Below are positions 27,805 through 39,231 of a DNA stretch of 64,000 nt, in pieces. Origin of the DNA: Franconibacter helveticus LMG 23732 (GTDB lineage Bacteria > Pseudomonadota > Gammaproteobacteria > Enterobacterales > Enterobacteriaceae); the NCBI RefSeq assembly GCF_000463115.2, contig NZ_AWFX01000026.1, positions 1-64,000 on the forward strand, written 5' to 3'. The translations under genes were made by a program, and so were the position numbers. The notes below the pieces were generated by a model. The model was not told the DNA's origin, did not search any database, and was given only the letters and a program-made list of their open reading frames with translations. Position 1 is the stretch's first letter; the number at the start of each line of letters is the position of its first letter.

Positions 27805-28946
27805 GCCTGAATCTGTTTTGGTTTTTACCTACCCATGGCGATGGTCACTACCTGGGCAGCGATGAAGGCGCGCGCCCGGTTGATTATGCTTACCTGCAAC
27901 AGATAGCGCAGGCGGCAGACAGGCTGGGCTTTACCGGCGTGCTGATCCCGACCGGGCGGTCCTGCGAAGATGCGTGGCTGGTGGCCGCCTCGATGATCCC
28001 GGTCACTCAACGGCTTAAGTTTCTGGTGGCGCTGCGCCCGAGCGTGATATCCCCGACCGTCGCGGCGCGCCAGGCCGCCACGCTTGACCGTCTTTCCAAC
28101 GGTCGCGCGCTTTTTAATCTGGTCACCGGCAGCGACCCGCAGGAACTCGCCGCCGACGGCGTCTTTCTTGACCACGCGCAACGGTACGAAGCATCGGCCG
28201 AATTTACCCGCGTCTGGCGCCGGTTGCTGGAAGGCGAAACGGTAGATTACGAAGGCAAGCATATCCGCGTGCGCGGCGCTAAGTTGCTCTTCCCGCCCGT
28301 TCAACAACCCCGACCGCCGCTTTATTTCGGCGGGTCTTCGGATGTCGCTCAGGATCTGGCGGCCGAGCAGGTCGACCTCTATCTTACCTGGGGAGAGCCG
28401 CCGGAGCAGGTCAAAGAAAAAATCGCCCAGGTTCGCGCTAAAGCAGCGGCGCACGGGCGTAGCGTGCGCTTTGGCATTCGCCTGCACGTGATCGTGCGCG
28501 AAACCAATGAAGAAGCGTGGCAGGCAGCCGACAGGCTGATTGAAAAGGTCGATGATGAAACCATCAGTAAAGCGCAGGCGGCGTTAGCACGTACCGATTC
28601 AGTGGGCCAGCACCGTATGGCGGCGCTGCACAACGGCAAGCGTGACAAACTGGAGGTAAGTCCTAACCTCTGGGCGGGCGTCGGTCTGGTGCGCGGCGGC
28701 GCAGGCACGGCGCTGGTAGGCGATGGGCCGACGGTGGCGGCGCGCATCAATGAGTACGCCGCGCTCGGTATCGACAGCTTTATTCTTTCGGGCTATCCGC
28801 ATCTGGAAGAGGCGTACCGCACAGGAGAGCTGCTCTTCCCGCATCTTGATGTCGCAACCCCGCAGGTGCCGCAACCGCAGCCGTTGCAGCAGCAAGGCGA
28901 AGCGGTAGCTAATGAATTCCTGCCGCGCCGGGTGGCCCAGAGTTAA
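27801..28946 (+). CDS. ssuD: FMNH2-dependent alkanesulfonate monooxygenase SsuD
   Basis: 381-aa luciferase-like flavin monooxygenase that cleaves C1-C10 alkanesulfonates to aldehyde and sulfite, using FMNH2 from SsuE. N-terminal [97 protein letters not shown] and [17 protein letters not shown] are all conserved. Full E. coli length. Translation is coupled to ssuA by a 4-bp overlap. Confidence 0.98.
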   Translation: MSLNLFWFLPTHGDGHYLGSDEGARPVDYAYLQQIAQAADRLGFTGVLIPTGRSCEDAWLVAASMIPVTQRLKFLVALRPSVISPTVAARQAATLDRLSNGRALFNLVTGSDPQELAADGVFLDHAQRYEASAEFTRVWRRLLEGETVDYEGKHIRVRGAKLLFPPVQQPRPPLYFGGSSDVAQDLAAEQVDLYLTWGEPPEQVKEKIAQVRAKAAAHGRSVRFGIRLHVIVRETNEEAWQAADRLIEKVDDETISKAQAALARTDSVGQHRMAALHNGKRDKLEVSPNLWAGVGLVRGGAGTALVGDGPTVAARINEYAALGIDSFILSGYPHLEEAYRTGELLFPHLDVATPQVPQPQPLQQQGEAVANEFLPRRVAQS

Positions 28947-28956
28947 GGAGAGAGGC

Positions 28957-29748
28957 ATGACGACAACCTCACGCAAGTGGCTCTACCGGGCCGCGCCCTG
29001 GCTGCTGCCGGCGGGCATTGTGGTTATCTGGCAGCTGGCTTCGCAAACGGGATGGCTTTCCACGCGCATTTTGCCCTCGCCGGAAGGGGTCGTTAGCGCG
29101 TTCTGGAACCTCTCGGCCAGCGGCGAACTCTGGCATCATTTGGCGATCAGCGCGTGGCGGGCGCTTATCGGGTTCGCTATTGGCGGGACGATTGGCCTGA
29201 CGCTCGGCCTTATCAGCGGCCTTTCGCGCTGGGGAGAGCGGTTGCTGGATACCTCTATCCAGATGCTGCGTAATGTGCCGCATCTGGCATTGATTCCGCT
29301 GGTTATCCTGTGGTTCGGCATTGACGAAAGCGCCAAAATTTTTCTGGTCGCGCTCGGAACGCTTTTTCCCATTTATATCAATACCTGGCATGGGATCCGC
29401 AATATTGACCGTGGATTGCTGGAGATGGCCCGCAGTTATGGTCTTTCCGGCTTCGGTCTGTTCACGCAGGTGATCCTGCCGGGCGCCCTTCCCTCTGTGA
29501 TGGTCGGGGTGCGCTTCGCGCTGGGCCTGATGTGGCTGACACTCATCGTGGCGGAGACCCTCTCTGCGAACGCCGGCATCGGCTATCTGGCGATGAACGC
29601 CCGCGAATTCCTGCAAACCGATGTCGTCGTCGTCGCCATTATTCTTTATGCCCTGCTTGGCAAACTTGCTGATATCAGCGCGCAGTGGCTTGAGCGTCTC
29701 TGGCTGCGCTGGCACCCGGCTTACCAGCATCAGGAGAAAACCGCATGA
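28957..29748 (+). CDS. ssuC: Aliphatic sulfonate ABC transporter permease SsuC
   Basis: 263-aa inner-membrane permease of the BPD_transp_1 family with about six hydrophobic segments. The EAA loop is seen at [36 protein letters not shown]. The start at 28957 ([15 protein letters not shown]) follows AAGGAGAG; fifteen codons upstream in frame are rejected because they would overlap ssuD. It forms the channel with SsuB as the ATPase. Confidence 0.97.
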   Translation: MTTTSRKWLYRAAPWLLPAGIVVIWQLASQTGWLSTRILPSPEGVVSAFWNLSASGELWHHLAISAWRALIGFAIGGTIGLTLGLISGLSRWGERLLDTSIQMLRNVPHLALIPLVILWFGIDESAKIFLVALGTLFPIYINTWHGIRNIDRGLLEMARSYGLSGFGLFTQVILPGALPSVMVGVRFALGLMWLTLIVAETLSANAGIGYLAMNAREFLQTDVVVVAIILYALLGKLADISAQWLERLWLRWHPAYQHQEKTA

Positions 29749-30518
29749 ATACGGCCAGACTGAACCAGGGAACGCCATTGCTGCTGGACGGCGTGACTAA
29801 ACGCTACGGCGAAAAAACCATTCTTGATGGACTAAACCTGCATATTCCCGCCGGGCAATTTGTGGCTGTTGTCGGACGCAGCGGCGGCGGGAAAAGCACG
29901 CTGCTGCGCCTGCTGGCGGGCCTTGAACAGCCCGACGCCGGCCTGCTGCGCGCAGGAAACAGGCCGCTCGGCGAAGCGCAGGAAGAGACTCGCCTGATGT
30001 TCCAGGATGCTCGCCTGCTGCCCTGGAAAAAAGTCATTAATAACGTTGGGCTGGGGCTGAAAGGCAGCTGGCGAGCGCAGGCGCAGGAAGCGCTCGCCGC
30101 CGTCGGGCTGGAAAGCCGCGCTGACGAATGGCCCGCTGCGCTCTCGGGCGGACAAAAACAGCGCGTGGCGCTGGCGCGGGCGTTAATCCATCGTCCAGGA
30201 CTCCTGCTGCTTGATGAACCGCTCGGCGCGCTGGATGCCCTGACCCGTCTCGAAATGCAGGCGCTGATCACCGCTTTATGGCAGGAGCACGGCTTTACCG
30301 TTCTGTTGGTCACCCATGATGTAAGCGAAGCGGTGGCGATGGCGGACAGGGTGTTGCTGATAGAAGAAGGTAAAATCGGTCTCGATCTGCCTGTGAATCT
30401 GGCTCGTCCACGCCGCGTTGGGTCAGTGCGGCTGGCGGAACTGGAAGCACAGGTGCTGGAGCGGGTCATGCGCAAAAGCGAGCAGGAATATGCCGCCCGG
30501 CGCGCCAGCCACGGATAA
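29745..30518 (+). CDS. ssuB: Aliphatic sulfonate ABC transporter ATPase SsuB
   Basis: 257-aa ABC ATPase that powers sulfonate import. Walker [20 protein letters not shown] (about residues 42-60), Q-loop [13 protein letters not shown], signature [17 protein letters not shown], Walker [17 protein letters not shown] and H-loop [10 protein letters not shown]. The start overlaps the ssuC stop by ATGA. Last gene of the operon, followed by a strong terminator. Confidence 0.98.
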   Translation: MNTARLNQGTPLLLDGVTKRYGEKTILDGLNLHIPAGQFVAVVGRSGGGKSTLLRLLAGLEQPDAGLLRAGNRPLGEAQEETRLMFQDARLLPWKKVINNVGLGLKGSWRAQAQEALAAVGLESRADEWPAALSGGQKQRVALARALIHRPGLLLLDEPLGALDALTRLEMQALITALWQEHGFTVLLVTHDVSEAVAMADRVLLIEEGKIGLDLPVNLARPRRVGSVRLAELEAQVLERVMRKSEQEYAARRASHG

Positions 30519-30548
30519 GAAAAAGCCCTGCATCGCAGGGCTTTTTTA
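30519..30548. terminator. Bidirectional terminator between ssuB and pepN
   Basis: AAAAAGCCCTGC ATC GCAGGGCTTTTTT: a 9-bp stem with A and T flanks between convergent genes. Confidence 0.93.
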
Positions 30549-33161
30549 TTACGCCAGCGCCTTACTGACTTTCTCGTAGAGATCGCCCGAAAGGTTAGGC
30601 AACGCTTTGAGTTTTTCCAGCGCCGCGCGCATCAGCGCCTGGCGGTGTTCGTCATAGCGTTTAAGGCGGATAAGCGGTTCTATCAGGCGTGAAGCCACCT
30701 GCGGGTTTCGGCTGTTAAGTTCAGTGAGCATTTCCGCCATGAACTGATAGCCGCTGCCGTCTTCAGCGTGGAACGCCGAAGGGTTGCTGCCGGCAAAGGC
30801 GCCAATCAGCGAACGCACGCGGTTCGGGTTGCTGAGGCTGAAGGAGCGATGCTTAAGCAGCTCGCGGACTTTTTGCAGCACATCCTGCGCCGGGCTTGTG
30901 GCTTGCAGAATGAACCATTTGTCCATCACCAGGCCATCCTGATGCCATTTCTCGTCGTACCCGGCGAGCAACGCGTCGCGGCATGGCAGCTGCGCGCCAG
31001 TAGCGGCCGCCAGCGCCGCCAGCGCGTCGGTCATGTTGTCCGCGGCGTGATACTGCTGGCTTACCAGCTTGTCAGCCAACTGTACGTCGCCAAACGCCAG
31101 ATAGTGCAGGCAGATGTTGCGCAGCGCGCGCTTGCCGATATCCGCGTGATCGACACGGTAGCCTTCGAGCTTCGTCGCGTTGTACACCGCCAGGAATTCA
31201 TCGGCCAGCTCGGTCGCCAGCGTGCGGGTCAACGCCTCATGTACCGCCGCGATAGCCAACGGATCGATGGTCTGGAACAGTTCGGCAATTTCATTTTGCG
31301 AAGGCAGAGTCAGAATTTCCGCCGCCAGCGCCGGGTCGATAGTTTCATCCAGCAGGATGGCGCGGAAAGCGTCTGCGACGTGCAGCGGCAGCGAAAGCGG
31401 CTGCTGTTGCTGTAAACGCGCCACGTTCAGCTTGATATGCGTTGCGAGCAGGCTCTGCGCGGCGTCCCAGCGCGAGAAGTCGTTGCGCGCATGGCGCATC
31501 AGGAAAGTCAGCTGCTGGTCGCTCCACTTGTACTCAAGCTTCACGGGGGCGGAGAACTCGCGCAGCAGCGATGGTACCGGCTGGCACGGCACGTTATCAA
31601 AGACAAACGTCTGTTCCGCCTGGGTCAGGTTCAGCACGTTGGACACCGGGTGGCCTTCGCGTTGCAGGGCAATAACGTTGCCTTCGTTATCATAAAGCTC
31701 AATATCGAACGGGATATGCAGCGGCAGCTTTTCCTGTTGATCCGGCGTGGGCGGCGTGTGCTGGGAAAGCTTAAGCGTGTACTGTTCTGCCTGCGGATCG
31801 TAATCGTCCTGTACGGTAACGACCGGCGTGCCGGACTGGCTGTACCAGCGGCGGAAATGCGAAAGGTCGACATTCGACGCGTCTTCCATCGCCTGGACAA
31901 AGTCGTCGCAGGTGGCGGCGCTGCCATCGTGGCGCTCAAAGTAGAGCTGCATCCCTTTCTGGAAATTCGCTTCGCCGAGCAGGGTGTGCATCATGCGAAT
32001 CACTTCTGAGCCCTTCTCGTACACGGTCAGGGTATAGAAGTTATTCATCTCGATGACCATATCGGGGCGAATCGGATGCGCCATTGGGCTTGCGTCTTCG
32101 GCGAACTGCAAACCGCGCATGGTGCGCACGTTGCTGATGCGGTTAACGGCGCGGGAGCCGAGGTCTGAACTGAATTCCTGATCGCGGAATACGGTCAGCC
32201 CCTCTTTGAGGCTAAGCTGGAACCAGTCGCGGCAAGTGACGCGGTTGCCGGTCCAGTTATGAAAATATTCGTGCCCGATAACGCGCTCAATATTGAGATA
32301 GTCTTTATCGGTCGCCGTTTCGGCGCGGGCTAACACAAATTTGGAGTTGAAGACATTAAGGCCTTTGTTCTCCATCGCGCCCATATTGAAGAAATCCACC
32401 GCGACGATCATATAAATGTCGAGGTCATACTCGAGGCCAAAGCGCTGCTCGTCCCACTTCATGGAGTTTTTCAGCGAGGTCATGGCCCAGCTGGCACGGT
32501 CAAGGTTGCCGCGATCAACGAAAAGCTCCAGCGCGACTTCACGCCCGGAGCGGGTAGTAAAGGTGTCGCGCAGGACATCAAAGTCGCCCGCCACCAGCGC
32601 AAAGAGATAGCACGGTTTCGGGAACGGATCCTGCCACTGCGTCCAGTGGCGGCCGCCTTCCAGATCGCCCTGGCCTACACGGTTGCCGTTGGAAAGCAGG
32701 TAGGGGTATTTGGTTTTATCGGCGATGATTTTGGTGGTAAAACGGGCCAGCACGTCCGGGCGATCGAGATACCAGGTAATATGGCGAAAACCTTCCGCTT
32801 CGCATTGCGTGCAAAGCGCCTCGCCCGACTGGTATAACCCTTCCAGGGCGGTATTGGCGGCCGGACTGATGGTATTAACGATTTTAAGGGTAAAGCGCGC
32901 CGGAAGATTCTCCAGCACTAAAGCGCCCTCTTCCAGTCGATAATCCTGCCAGGGCGCATCATTAATATGTAATGAAACCAGAGTAAGGTCTTCGCCGTCG
33001 AGACGCAGCGCCGTCGCTTCTGCTGCGTTACGGTTTACCTGGCTTACCGCAGTGACGAGGGTTTTGGCGGCATCCAGTTCAAAGGTCAAGTCAATATCGC
33101 TGATGAAATAGTCCGGCGCACGGTAGTCGTGGCGGTATTTGGCTTGTGGCTGTTGAGTCAT
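30549..33161 (-). CDS. pepN: Aminopeptidase N
   Basis: 870-aa M1-family zinc aminopeptidase, the main broad-specificity cytosolic aminopeptidase. GAMENKGLNVF holds the N-terminus recognition motif near 261, the zinc site HEYFHNW begins at His297, and the third ligand Glu lies in KEGLTVFRDQEF near 320. The catalytic Tyr lies in NFYTLTVYEKGSEVIRM. The C-terminal helical domain ends in LYEKVSKALA. Length equals E. coli PepN. It is divergent from pncB; the 264-bp gap (33162-33425) must hold both promoters and shows no other gene. Confidence 0.99.
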   Translation of the reverse strand: MTQQPQAKYRHDYRAPDYFISDIDLTFELDAAKTLVTAVSQVNRNAAEATALRLDGEDLTLVSLHINDAPWQDYRLEEGALVLENLPARFTLKIVNTISPAANTALEGLYQSGEALCTQCEAEGFRHITWYLDRPDVLARFTTKIIADKTKYPYLLSNGNRVGQGDLEGGRHWTQWQDPFPKPCYLFALVAGDFDVLRDTFTTRSGREVALELFVDRGNLDRASWAMTSLKNSMKWDEQRFGLEYDLDIYMIVAVDFFNMGAMENKGLNVFNSKFVLARAETATDKDYLNIERVIGHEYFHNWTGNRVTCRDWFQLSLKEGLTVFRDQEFSSDLGSRAVNRISNVRTMRGLQFAEDASPMAHPIRPDMVIEMNNFYTLTVYEKGSEVIRMMHTLLGEANFQKGMQLYFERHDGSAATCDDFVQAMEDASNVDLSHFRRWYSQSGTPVVTVQDDYDPQAEQYTLKLSQHTPPTPDQQEKLPLHIPFDIELYDNEGNVIALQREGHPVSNVLNLTQAEQTFVFDNVPCQPVPSLLREFSAPVKLEYKWSDQQLTFLMRHARNDFSRWDAAQSLLATHIKLNVARLQQQQPLSLPLHVADAFRAILLDETIDPALAAEILTLPSQNEIAELFQTIDPLAIAAVHEALTRTLATELADEFLAVYNATKLEGYRVDHADIGKRALRNICLHYLAFGDVQLADKLVSQQYHAADNMTDALAALAAATGAQLPCRDALLAGYDEKWHQDGLVMDKWFILQATSPAQDVLQKVRELLKHRSFSLSNPNRVRSLIGAFAGSNPSAFHAEDGSGYQFMAEMLTELNSRNPQVASRLIEPLIRLKRYDEHRQALMRAALEKLKALPNLSGDLYEKVSKALA

Positions 33162-33425
33162 ATAAAACCTTATGCATGGTCCGTATAGTTACGCCTCCAG
33201 TCTATTCCTGTTGCGATAATGTTGCCACGCAGAATCTTTATCTTTTCCACGGGCCCCGGCCTCTTTGCTACATTTAGATAACATAGGCACAAAATGCCCT
33301 CGACCCGGGCCGGTGGTTGTGTTGTGATCCTGCTTCAATAAACCGATAATCAGGGTATACTCCTGCGTCTTTATCTGCTTAGCCATTGATGGAAACGCTC
33401 CTGTGAGAGGATGCCATTTCGCACC

Positions 33426-34628
33426 ATGACACAATTCGCTTCCCCCATACTGCAAACGCTGCTGGACACCGACGCCTATAAACTGCATATGCAGCAGGCG
33501 GTATTCCACCACTACTATGATGTGCATGTCGCAGCGGAGTTTCGCTGTCGTGGTGACGATCTACTGGGCATTTATGCTGACGCCATTCGCGAGCAGGTCG
33601 ACGCCATGCGCCACCTCGCCCTTAGCGAAGCGGAGTTCCAGTGGCTCTCCGGTCTGCCTTTCTTTAAAGCGGACTACCTCGCCTGGCTTAAAGATTTTCG
33701 TTATGACCCTGCTCAGGTGCAGATCAGCAACGACAACGGCAAACTCAACATTCGCTTAAGCGGCCCATGGCGAGAAGTCATCCTGTGGGAAGTACCGCTG
33801 CTCGCGGTTATCAGCGAACTGGTGCATCGTTTTCGCTCGCCTGAAGCAAGCGTGGCGCAAGCGCTTGAACATCTGGAAAGCAAACTCGCCGATTTCCGCA
33901 CCCTGACGGCAGATCTTGACCTTAGCGCGTTTCGCCTGATGGACTTCGGCACCCGTCGCCGTTTTTCCCGCGACGTTCAGCAGGCCATCGTCGAACGTTT
34001 GCAGCAGGAGCCCTGGTTTATCGGCACCAGCAATTACGATCTGGCGCGCCGCCTGAACCTGACGCCGATGGGCACCCAGGCGCACGAATGGTTCCAGGCG
34101 CATCAGCAAATTAGCCCGGATCTCGCCAATAGCCAGATTGCAGCGCTAAAAGCCTGGCTTGAGGAGTATCCCGACAGGCTCGGGATTGCGCTCACGGACT
34201 GCATAACAATGGATGCGTTTCTGCGCGATTTCGGGCCCGATTTCGCCACCCGTTATCAGGGTTTACGCCACGACTCCGGCGACCCGGTGCAGTGGGGCGA
34301 AAAAGCTATCGCCCATTATGAACGCCTGGGAATCGACCCGCTCAGCAAAACGCTGGTCTTCTCCGATAACCTCGATTTTCCAAAAGCGCTTGACCTCTAC
34401 CGCCACTTTGCCTCGCGCGTGCAGCTTGGATTCGGCATCGGCACCCGTCTGACTTGCGACATTCCGGGCGTTAAGCCGCTTAACATTGTGATAAAGCTTG
34501 TCGAATGTAACGGCAAACCGGTGGCGAAACTCTCCGACAGCCCCGGCAAAACGATTTGTCATGACAAAGCTTTTGTTCGCGCTTTGCGTAAAGCCTTTGA
34601 CCTGCCGCAGGTCAAAATCGCCAGCTAA
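33426..34628 (+). CDS. pncB: Nicotinate phosphoribosyltransferase
   Basis: 400-aa enzyme that joins nicotinate to PRPP with ATP hydrolysis, forming nicotinate mononucleotide in the Preiss-Handler salvage route to NAD. Blocks include [34 protein letters not shown]-type sequence ([11 protein letters not shown]), [23 protein letters not shown] near residue 220, [16 protein letters not shown] and [21 protein letters not shown]. The start at 33426 equals the E. coli length; five extra in-frame codons lie upstream. It is followed by its own terminator. Confidence 0.98.
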   Translation: MTQFASPILQTLLDTDAYKLHMQQAVFHHYYDVHVAAEFRCRGDDLLGIYADAIREQVDAMRHLALSEAEFQWLSGLPFFKADYLAWLKDFRYDPAQVQISNDNGKLNIRLSGPWREVILWEVPLLAVISELVHRFRSPEASVAQALEHLESKLADFRTLTADLDLSAFRLMDFGTRRRFSRDVQQAIVERLQQEPWFIGTSNYDLARRLNLTPMGTQAHEWFQAHQQISPDLANSQIAALKAWLEEYPDRLGIALTDCITMDAFLRDFGPDFATRYQGLRHDSGDPVQWGEKAIAHYERLGIDPLSKTLVFSDNLDFPKALDLYRHFASRVQLGFGIGTRLTCDIPGVKPLNIVIKLVECNGKPVAKLSDSPGKTICHDKAFVRALRKAFDLPQVKIAS

Positions 34629-34635
34629 CCTCTCC

Positions 34636-34660
34636 CGGGAGCGGCTTCGCTCCCGTTTAT
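34636..34660 (+). terminator. pncB terminator
   Basis: CGGGAGCG GCTT CGCTCCCG followed by TTTAT, eight bases after the pncB stop. The remaining 34661-34793 is the asnS leader, where I see no further feature. Confidence 0.85.
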
Positions 34661-34793
34661 CCCTCGCCTTTCTGATTTCTTTCTTTCCCGCCGCGAATTC
34701 TGCTTGTCTGATGGCGTGCGCCAGGTAACATAGATAACCCCCCTCGTTGGGGCTAAAGGATTTTATGTTTGACCATTAACCAGAGAGAAAATT

Positions 34794-36194
34794 ATGAGCG
34801 TTGTGCCTGTAGCCGACGTACTCCAGGGCCGCGTCGCCGTTGACCAAGAAGTCACCGTGCGCGGGTGGGTGCGTACCCGAAGAGATTCAAAAGCTGGCCT
34901 CTCCTTCCTTGCCGTCTATGACGGTTCCTGCTTTGATCCCGTACAGGCTGTCATTAATAATTCTCTGCCCAATTACAATGACGAAGTGCTGCGCCTGACG
35001 ACGGGTTGCTCCGTCATTGTGACCGGCGTGGTGGTGGAATCGCCAGGCCAGGGCCAGAGCTTTGAGCTACAGGCGACGCGCGTGGAAGTCACCGGCTGGG
35101 TCGATGATCCGGACACCTACCCGATGGCGGCCAAACGCCACAGTATTGAATACCTGCGTGAAGTGGCGCACCTGCGCCCGCGCACCAACATGATTGGCGC
35201 GGTCGCCCGCGTACGTCATACGCTGGCCCAGGCGCTGCATCGCTTCTTCCATGAACAAGGCTTTTTCTGGGTTTCCACGCCGCTGATTACCGCGTCGGAT
35301 ACCGAAGGCGCTGGCGAGATGTTCCGCGTCTCTACGCTGGATATGGAAAACCTGCCGCGTACTGGCGAAGGCAAAGTCGATTACGATAAAGACTTTTTCG
35401 GCAAAGAGGCGTTTCTGACCGTCTCCGGGCAGCTCAACGGCGAAACCTACGCCTGCGCGCTTTCTAAGATTTACACCTTCGGCCCGACTTTCCGCGCTGA
35501 AAACTCCAACACCAGCCGCCATCTGGCGGAGTTCTGGATGCTGGAGCCGGAAGTGGCGTTTGCCGATTTGAATGATGTGGCAAGCCTTGCGGAAGCAATG
35601 CTGAAATATGTCTTTAAAGCGGTGCTGGATGAGCGCATGGACGACATGAAATTCTTCGCCGAGCGCGTAGATAAAGATGCCGTTGACCGCCTGCAACGTT
35701 TCATCTCCGCCGACTTCGCCCAGGTTGACTACACCGACGCAGTAGCCATTCTGGAAAAATGCGGCGAGAAATTTGAGAACCCGGTTTACTGGGGCGTGGA
35801 TCTGGCCTCTGAGCATGAGCGTTACCTGGCCGAGAAGCATTTTAAAGCGCCAGTGGTAGTCAAAAACTACCCGAAAGATATTAAGGCTTTCTATATGCGC
35901 CTTAACGAAGACGGCAAAACCGTGGCGGCGATGGATGTTCTGGCGCCGGGCATCGGCGAAATCATCGGCGGCTCCCAGCGTGAAGAGCGTCTGGATGTGC
36001 TGGATGCGCGTATGGAAGAGATGGGCCTTAATAAAGAAGATTACTGGTGGTATCGCGACCTGCGTCGTTACGGCACCGTACCGCATGCCGGCTTTGGTCT
36101 GGGCTTCGAACGTTTGATCGCTTATGTGACTGGCGTACAGAACGTGCGCGACGTTATTCCTTTCCCGCGCACGCCGCGTAACGCAAACTTCTGA
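34794..36194 (+). CDS. asnS: Asparaginyl-tRNA synthetase
   Basis: 466-aa class IIb synthetase charging tRNA-Asn. An N-terminal OB-fold anticodon-binding domain ([20 protein letters not shown]) is followed by the class II core. Motif 2 is [20 protein letters not shown] near 230 and motif 3 is [15 protein letters not shown] near 430. Full length compared with E. coli. The ATG at 34794 is preceded by AGAGAGAAAATT. Nothing suggests truncation or fusion. Confidence 0.99.
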   Translation: MSVVPVADVLQGRVAVDQEVTVRGWVRTRRDSKAGLSFLAVYDGSCFDPVQAVINNSLPNYNDEVLRLTTGCSVIVTGVVVESPGQGQSFELQATRVEVTGWVDDPDTYPMAAKRHSIEYLREVAHLRPRTNMIGAVARVRHTLAQALHRFFHEQGFFWVSTPLITASDTEGAGEMFRVSTLDMENLPRTGEGKVDYDKDFFGKEAFLTVSGQLNGETYACALSKIYTFGPTFRAENSNTSRHLAEFWMLEPEVAFADLNDVASLAEAMLKYVFKAVLDERMDDMKFFAERVDKDAVDRLQRFISADFAQVDYTDAVAILEKCGEKFENPVYWGVDLASEHERYLAEKHFKAPVVVKNYPKDIKAFYMRLNEDGKTVAAMDVLAPGIGEIIGGSQREERLDVLDARMEEMGLNKEDYWWYRDLRRYGTVPHAGFGLGFERLIAYVTGVQNVRDVIPFPRTPRNANF

Positions 36195-36203
36195 TTATTC
36201 CCC

Positions 36204-36233
36204 AGGGCCAGCTTGCTGGCCCTTTCTTCTTTT
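36204..36233 (+). terminator. asnS terminator
   Basis: AGGGCCAGC TT GCTGGCCCT followed by TTCTTCTTTT, ten bases after the asnS stop. Confidence 0.92.
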
Positions 36234-36524
36234 CCCGCTTTTATTTCCGTTTTTCCTCAGAAACATTTTTCAACAAAAATAGTCCACACATCTGTTGCGG
36301 TTTTGAAATTCCGCACGCTATAGCATATTTGCTCACCTTTCACACAGCCTTCCAGCCGTCCAAAAAAGAAAAATAAGAAAATCTGACATGAGAATCATTT
36401 TTATATAAGTTGCGCTTTTGCCTGATTAAACATAAGGATTTCATATATATAGATAATAAAAGACGAAATTTTATTCATATGAGGAATAAATTTGAGATGG
36501 TTCACAAAGTTCCCGAAATTTCAT

Positions 36525-36715
36525 AAATTCTTACACAATATTTCTTTTTGTTACCGATTTTAGATATTTGTAGCACATTCAGGCTAGCGAAACGTGAATA
36601 TGAATGGAAAGATGCCTTCAGACACAGAAAGACACCAAACTCTCATCAATAGTTCCGTACAGAATTATTGACGGCAGTGGCAGGTGTTCATAAAAACCAA
36701 TGAGGGTAATAAATA
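36525..36715 (+). promoter_or_regulatory. ompF control region and 5' leader
   Basis: The 480-bp gap after the asnS terminator is strongly AT-rich and contains no gene. TTACACAATATTTC, TTTTTGTTACC and GATATTTGTAGCAC (36531-36576) resemble the E. coli OmpR sites F1-F3. AAAGAT (36608-36613) corresponds to the E. coli -10, and the following leader CAGACACAGAAAGACACC then CTCATCAATAGTTCC and GAGGGTAATAAATAATG is almost the same as in E. coli, including the stretch paired by the sRNA MicF. OmpR sites are assigned by resemblance only. Confidence 0.7.
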
Positions 36716-37810
36716 ATGATGAAGCGCAATATTCTGGCAGTGGTAATTCCTGCCCTGCTGGTAGCCGGTGCAGCTAACGCTGCAGAAATCTATAACAAAA
36801 ACGGCAACAAACTGGATCTGTACGGCAAAGTTACCGCAGAACACGATTTTGTGACCTCTGGCGATAACACCACCAATGGCGATGCAACTTACGCACAGCT
36901 TGGTTTTAAAGGCGAAACCCAGATTAACGATCAGCTGACCGGTTACGGCCAGTGGGAATACCGTATGTACGCGAACGATGCTGAAGGTTCTCAAACCCAG
37001 CGTACTCGTCTGGCATTTGCTGGCCTGAAAATGGCTGACGCAGGTTCTCTCGATTACGGCCGTAACTACGGTATCGTTTACGACGTAGAATCCCTGACCG
37101 ACATGGCGCCGTCTTACTCTGGTATGACCTGGGCCAACTACTCTGATAACTTCATGACTGGCCGTACTACTGGCGTCCTGACCTACCGCAACACCAACTT
37201 CTTTGGTCTGGTTGACGGCCTGAACTTTGGCGTTCAGTACCAGGGTAAAAACGATCGCGGCATCGATAACACCGAACAGTCTAACGGCGATGGCGTAGGC
37301 TACTCTCTGGGTTATGATTTCGGCGAAGGTTTCAGCGTGATCGGCGCTTACAGCAACTCCGCGCGTACTTTGAACCAGAAACTGGATGGCAAAGGCGACC
37401 GTGCTGAAGCCTGGGCAGTGGGTGCAAAATATGACGCAAACAATATTTACCTCGCCACTGTTTATGCTGAAACAACCAACATGACCCGCGAAGCTGACGC
37501 TACTTTCGCTAACCAAACGCAAAACTTTGAAGCGATTGCTCAGTACCAGTTCGATTTCGGTCTGCGTCCATCCCTGTCTTACGTCCAGTCCAAAGGTAAA
37601 GACCTGGCTGCGCGTGGCACTTTCAACGGCGGCGATGCTGACCTGCAAAAATATGTTGAAATCGGTGCTTACTACTACTTCAACAAGAACTTCAACGTAT
37701 ATGTTGACTACCAGCTGAACCTGATTGATGACACCACCTACTCTGATAGCGTTGGTATCGTAAACGGCAAAGACGACCAGGTTGCACTGGCTGTTACTTA
37801 CCAGTTCTAA
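36716..37810 (+). CDS. ompF: Outer membrane porin OmpF
   Basis: 364-aa trimeric general porin precursor. Signal peptide [22 protein letters not shown], mature start [16 protein letters not shown], 16-strand porin pattern ([68 protein letters not shown]) and terminal ...VALAVTYQF with the C-terminal Phe used by BAM. The location between asnS and aspC identifies it as ompF. Loop 3 is odd: [20 protein letters not shown] replaces the usual TDM-PEFGGD, so the pore-lining Glu (E117 of mature E. coli OmpF) is Ser here, while the Asp of TDM is kept. ATG at 36716 or 36719, both in frame. Confidence 0.96.
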   Translation: MMKRNILAVVIPALLVAGAANAAEIYNKNGNKLDLYGKVTAEHDFVTSGDNTTNGDATYAQLGFKGETQINDQLTGYGQWEYRMYANDAEGSQTQRTRLAFAGLKMADAGSLDYGRNYGIVYDVESLTDMAPSYSGMTWANYSDNFMTGRTTGVLTYRNTNFFGLVDGLNFGVQYQGKNDRGIDNTEQSNGDGVGYSLGYDFGEGFSVIGAYSNSARTLNQKLDGKGDRAEAWAVGAKYDANNIYLATVYAETTNMTREADATFANQTQNFEAIAQYQFDFGLRPSLSYVQSKGKDLAARGTFNGGDADLQKYVEIGAYYYFNKNFNVYVDYQLNLIDDTTYSDSVGIVNGKDDQVALAVTYQF

Positions 37811-37839
37811 TTGCCGAATAAGTTATTATTCAGCGCATA

Positions 37840-37867
37840 AAAACAGGGCTTCGGCCCTGTTTTTTTA
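37840..37867 (+). terminator. ompF terminator
   Basis: AAAACAGGGC TTCG GCCCTGTTTTTTT, 29 bases after the ompF stop. Confidence 0.93.
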
Positions 37868-37994
37868 TGGGCGAATGCAAAAACGTTCAACTTTTGCGAT
37901 CCCGCTAACTTTTCCGGGCAAACGGTTGGCATTTTGTAAATCTCCCGTTAACCTGATAGCGAATTTCCCTTCTGACATCACAATGGAATCCGTC

Positions 37995-39185
37995 ATGTTT
38001 GAGAATATTACCGCCGCCCCTGCCGACCCTATTCTGGGCCTGGCCGACCTGTTTCGTGCCGACGATCGTCCCAGCAAAATCAATTTAGGCATCGGCGTCT
38101 ATAAAGATGAAACCGGCAAGACGCCGGTGCTGACCAGCGTTAAGAAGGCGGAACAATTTCTGCTGGAAAACGAAACCACGAAAAACTATCTCGGCATCGA
38201 CGGTATTCCTGAGTTTGGCCGTTGCACACAGGAGTTGCTGTTTGGCAAAGGCAGCGCCATTATCAACGACAAACGCGCCCGCACCGCGCAAACGCCTGGC
38301 GGCACCGGCGCACTGCGTGTAGCGGCGGATTTCCTCGCTAAAAACACCAGCGTAAAACGCGTATGGGTGAGCAACCCAAGCTGGCCGAACCACAAAGGCG
38401 TGTTCAATTCCGCAGGTCTGGAAGTACGCGAATACGCTTATTATGATGCTCAGAACCATACCCTGGATTTCGACGGTCTGCTGAGCAGCCTGCAAGAAGC
38501 CCAGGCGGGTGACGTTGTGCTGTTCCACGGCTGCTGCCATAACCCGACCGGCATCGACCCTACGCTTGAGCAGTGGGAACAGCTGGCGAAGTTGTCTGTT
38601 GAGAAAGGCTGGCTGCCGCTGTTTGATTTCGCCTACCAGGGTTTCGCCCGCGGTCTGGAAGAAGACGCAGAAGGCTTGCGCGCATTTGCAGCGCTGCACA
38701 AAGAGCTTATCGTGGCGAGCTCCTTCTCAAAAAACTTTGGCCTGTATAACGAGCGCGTAGGAGCCTGCACGTTGGTGACTGCTGATGCGGACACCGCTGA
38801 CCGCGCGTTTAGCCAGATGAAATCCTGCATTCGCGCTAACTACTCTAACCCGCCTGCTCACGGCGCGGCTGTTGTGGCGACCATTCTCAGCAACGACGCG
38901 CTGCGCGCCATCTGGGAACAAGAGCTGACCGACATGCGTCAACGCATCCAGCGTATGCGTCAGCTGTTTGTAAATACCCTGGCGGAGAAAGGCGCCGATC
39001 GCGATTTCAGCTTCATCACCCGGCAGAACGGCATGTTCTCCTTTAGCGGCCTGACCAAAGAGCAGGTGCTGCGTCTGCGTGAAGAGTTTGGCGTTTACGC
39101 CGTCGCTTCCGGTCGTGTAAACGTGGCGGGCATGACGCCGGATAACATGGCGCCGCTGTGCGAAGCTATCGTCGCTGTGCTGTAA
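37995..39185 (+). CDS. aspC: Aspartate aminotransferase
   Basis: 396-aa PLP-dependent class I aminotransferase interconverting aspartate/2-oxoglutarate and oxaloacetate/glutamate. [20 protein letters not shown] start, [13 protein letters not shown] cofactor region, [33 protein letters not shown] and the Schiff-base Lys246 in [15 protein letters not shown]. Substrate-binding Arg in GRVNVAGM near the C-terminus. Full length. The start is taken at 37995; an ATG four codons upstream (37983) is also in frame but unsupported by homology. Confidence 0.98.
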   Translation: MFENITAAPADPILGLADLFRADDRPSKINLGIGVYKDETGKTPVLTSVKKAEQFLLENETTKNYLGIDGIPEFGRCTQELLFGKGSAIINDKRARTAQTPGGTGALRVAADFLAKNTSVKRVWVSNPSWPNHKGVFNSAGLEVREYAYYDAQNHTLDFDGLLSSLQEAQAGDVVLFHGCCHNPTGIDPTLEQWEQLAKLSVEKGWLPLFDFAYQGFARGLEEDAEGLRAFAALHKELIVASSFSKNFGLYNERVGACTLVTADADTADRAFSQMKSCIRANYSNPPAHGAAVVATILSNDALRAIWEQELTDMRQRIQRMRQLFVNTLAEKGADRDFSFITRQNGMFSFSGLTKEQVLRLREEFGVYAVASGRVNVAGMTPDNMAPLCEAIVAVL

Positions 39186-39196
39186 GCCAGCGCGCA

Positions 39197-39231
39197 TAAA
39201 AAAAGGCCGCATTATGCGGCCTTTTTTGTTT
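39197..39231. terminator. Bidirectional terminator between aspC and gloC
   Basis: AAAAAAAGGCCGC ATTAT GCGGCCTTTTTT between convergent genes. Confidence 0.93.
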
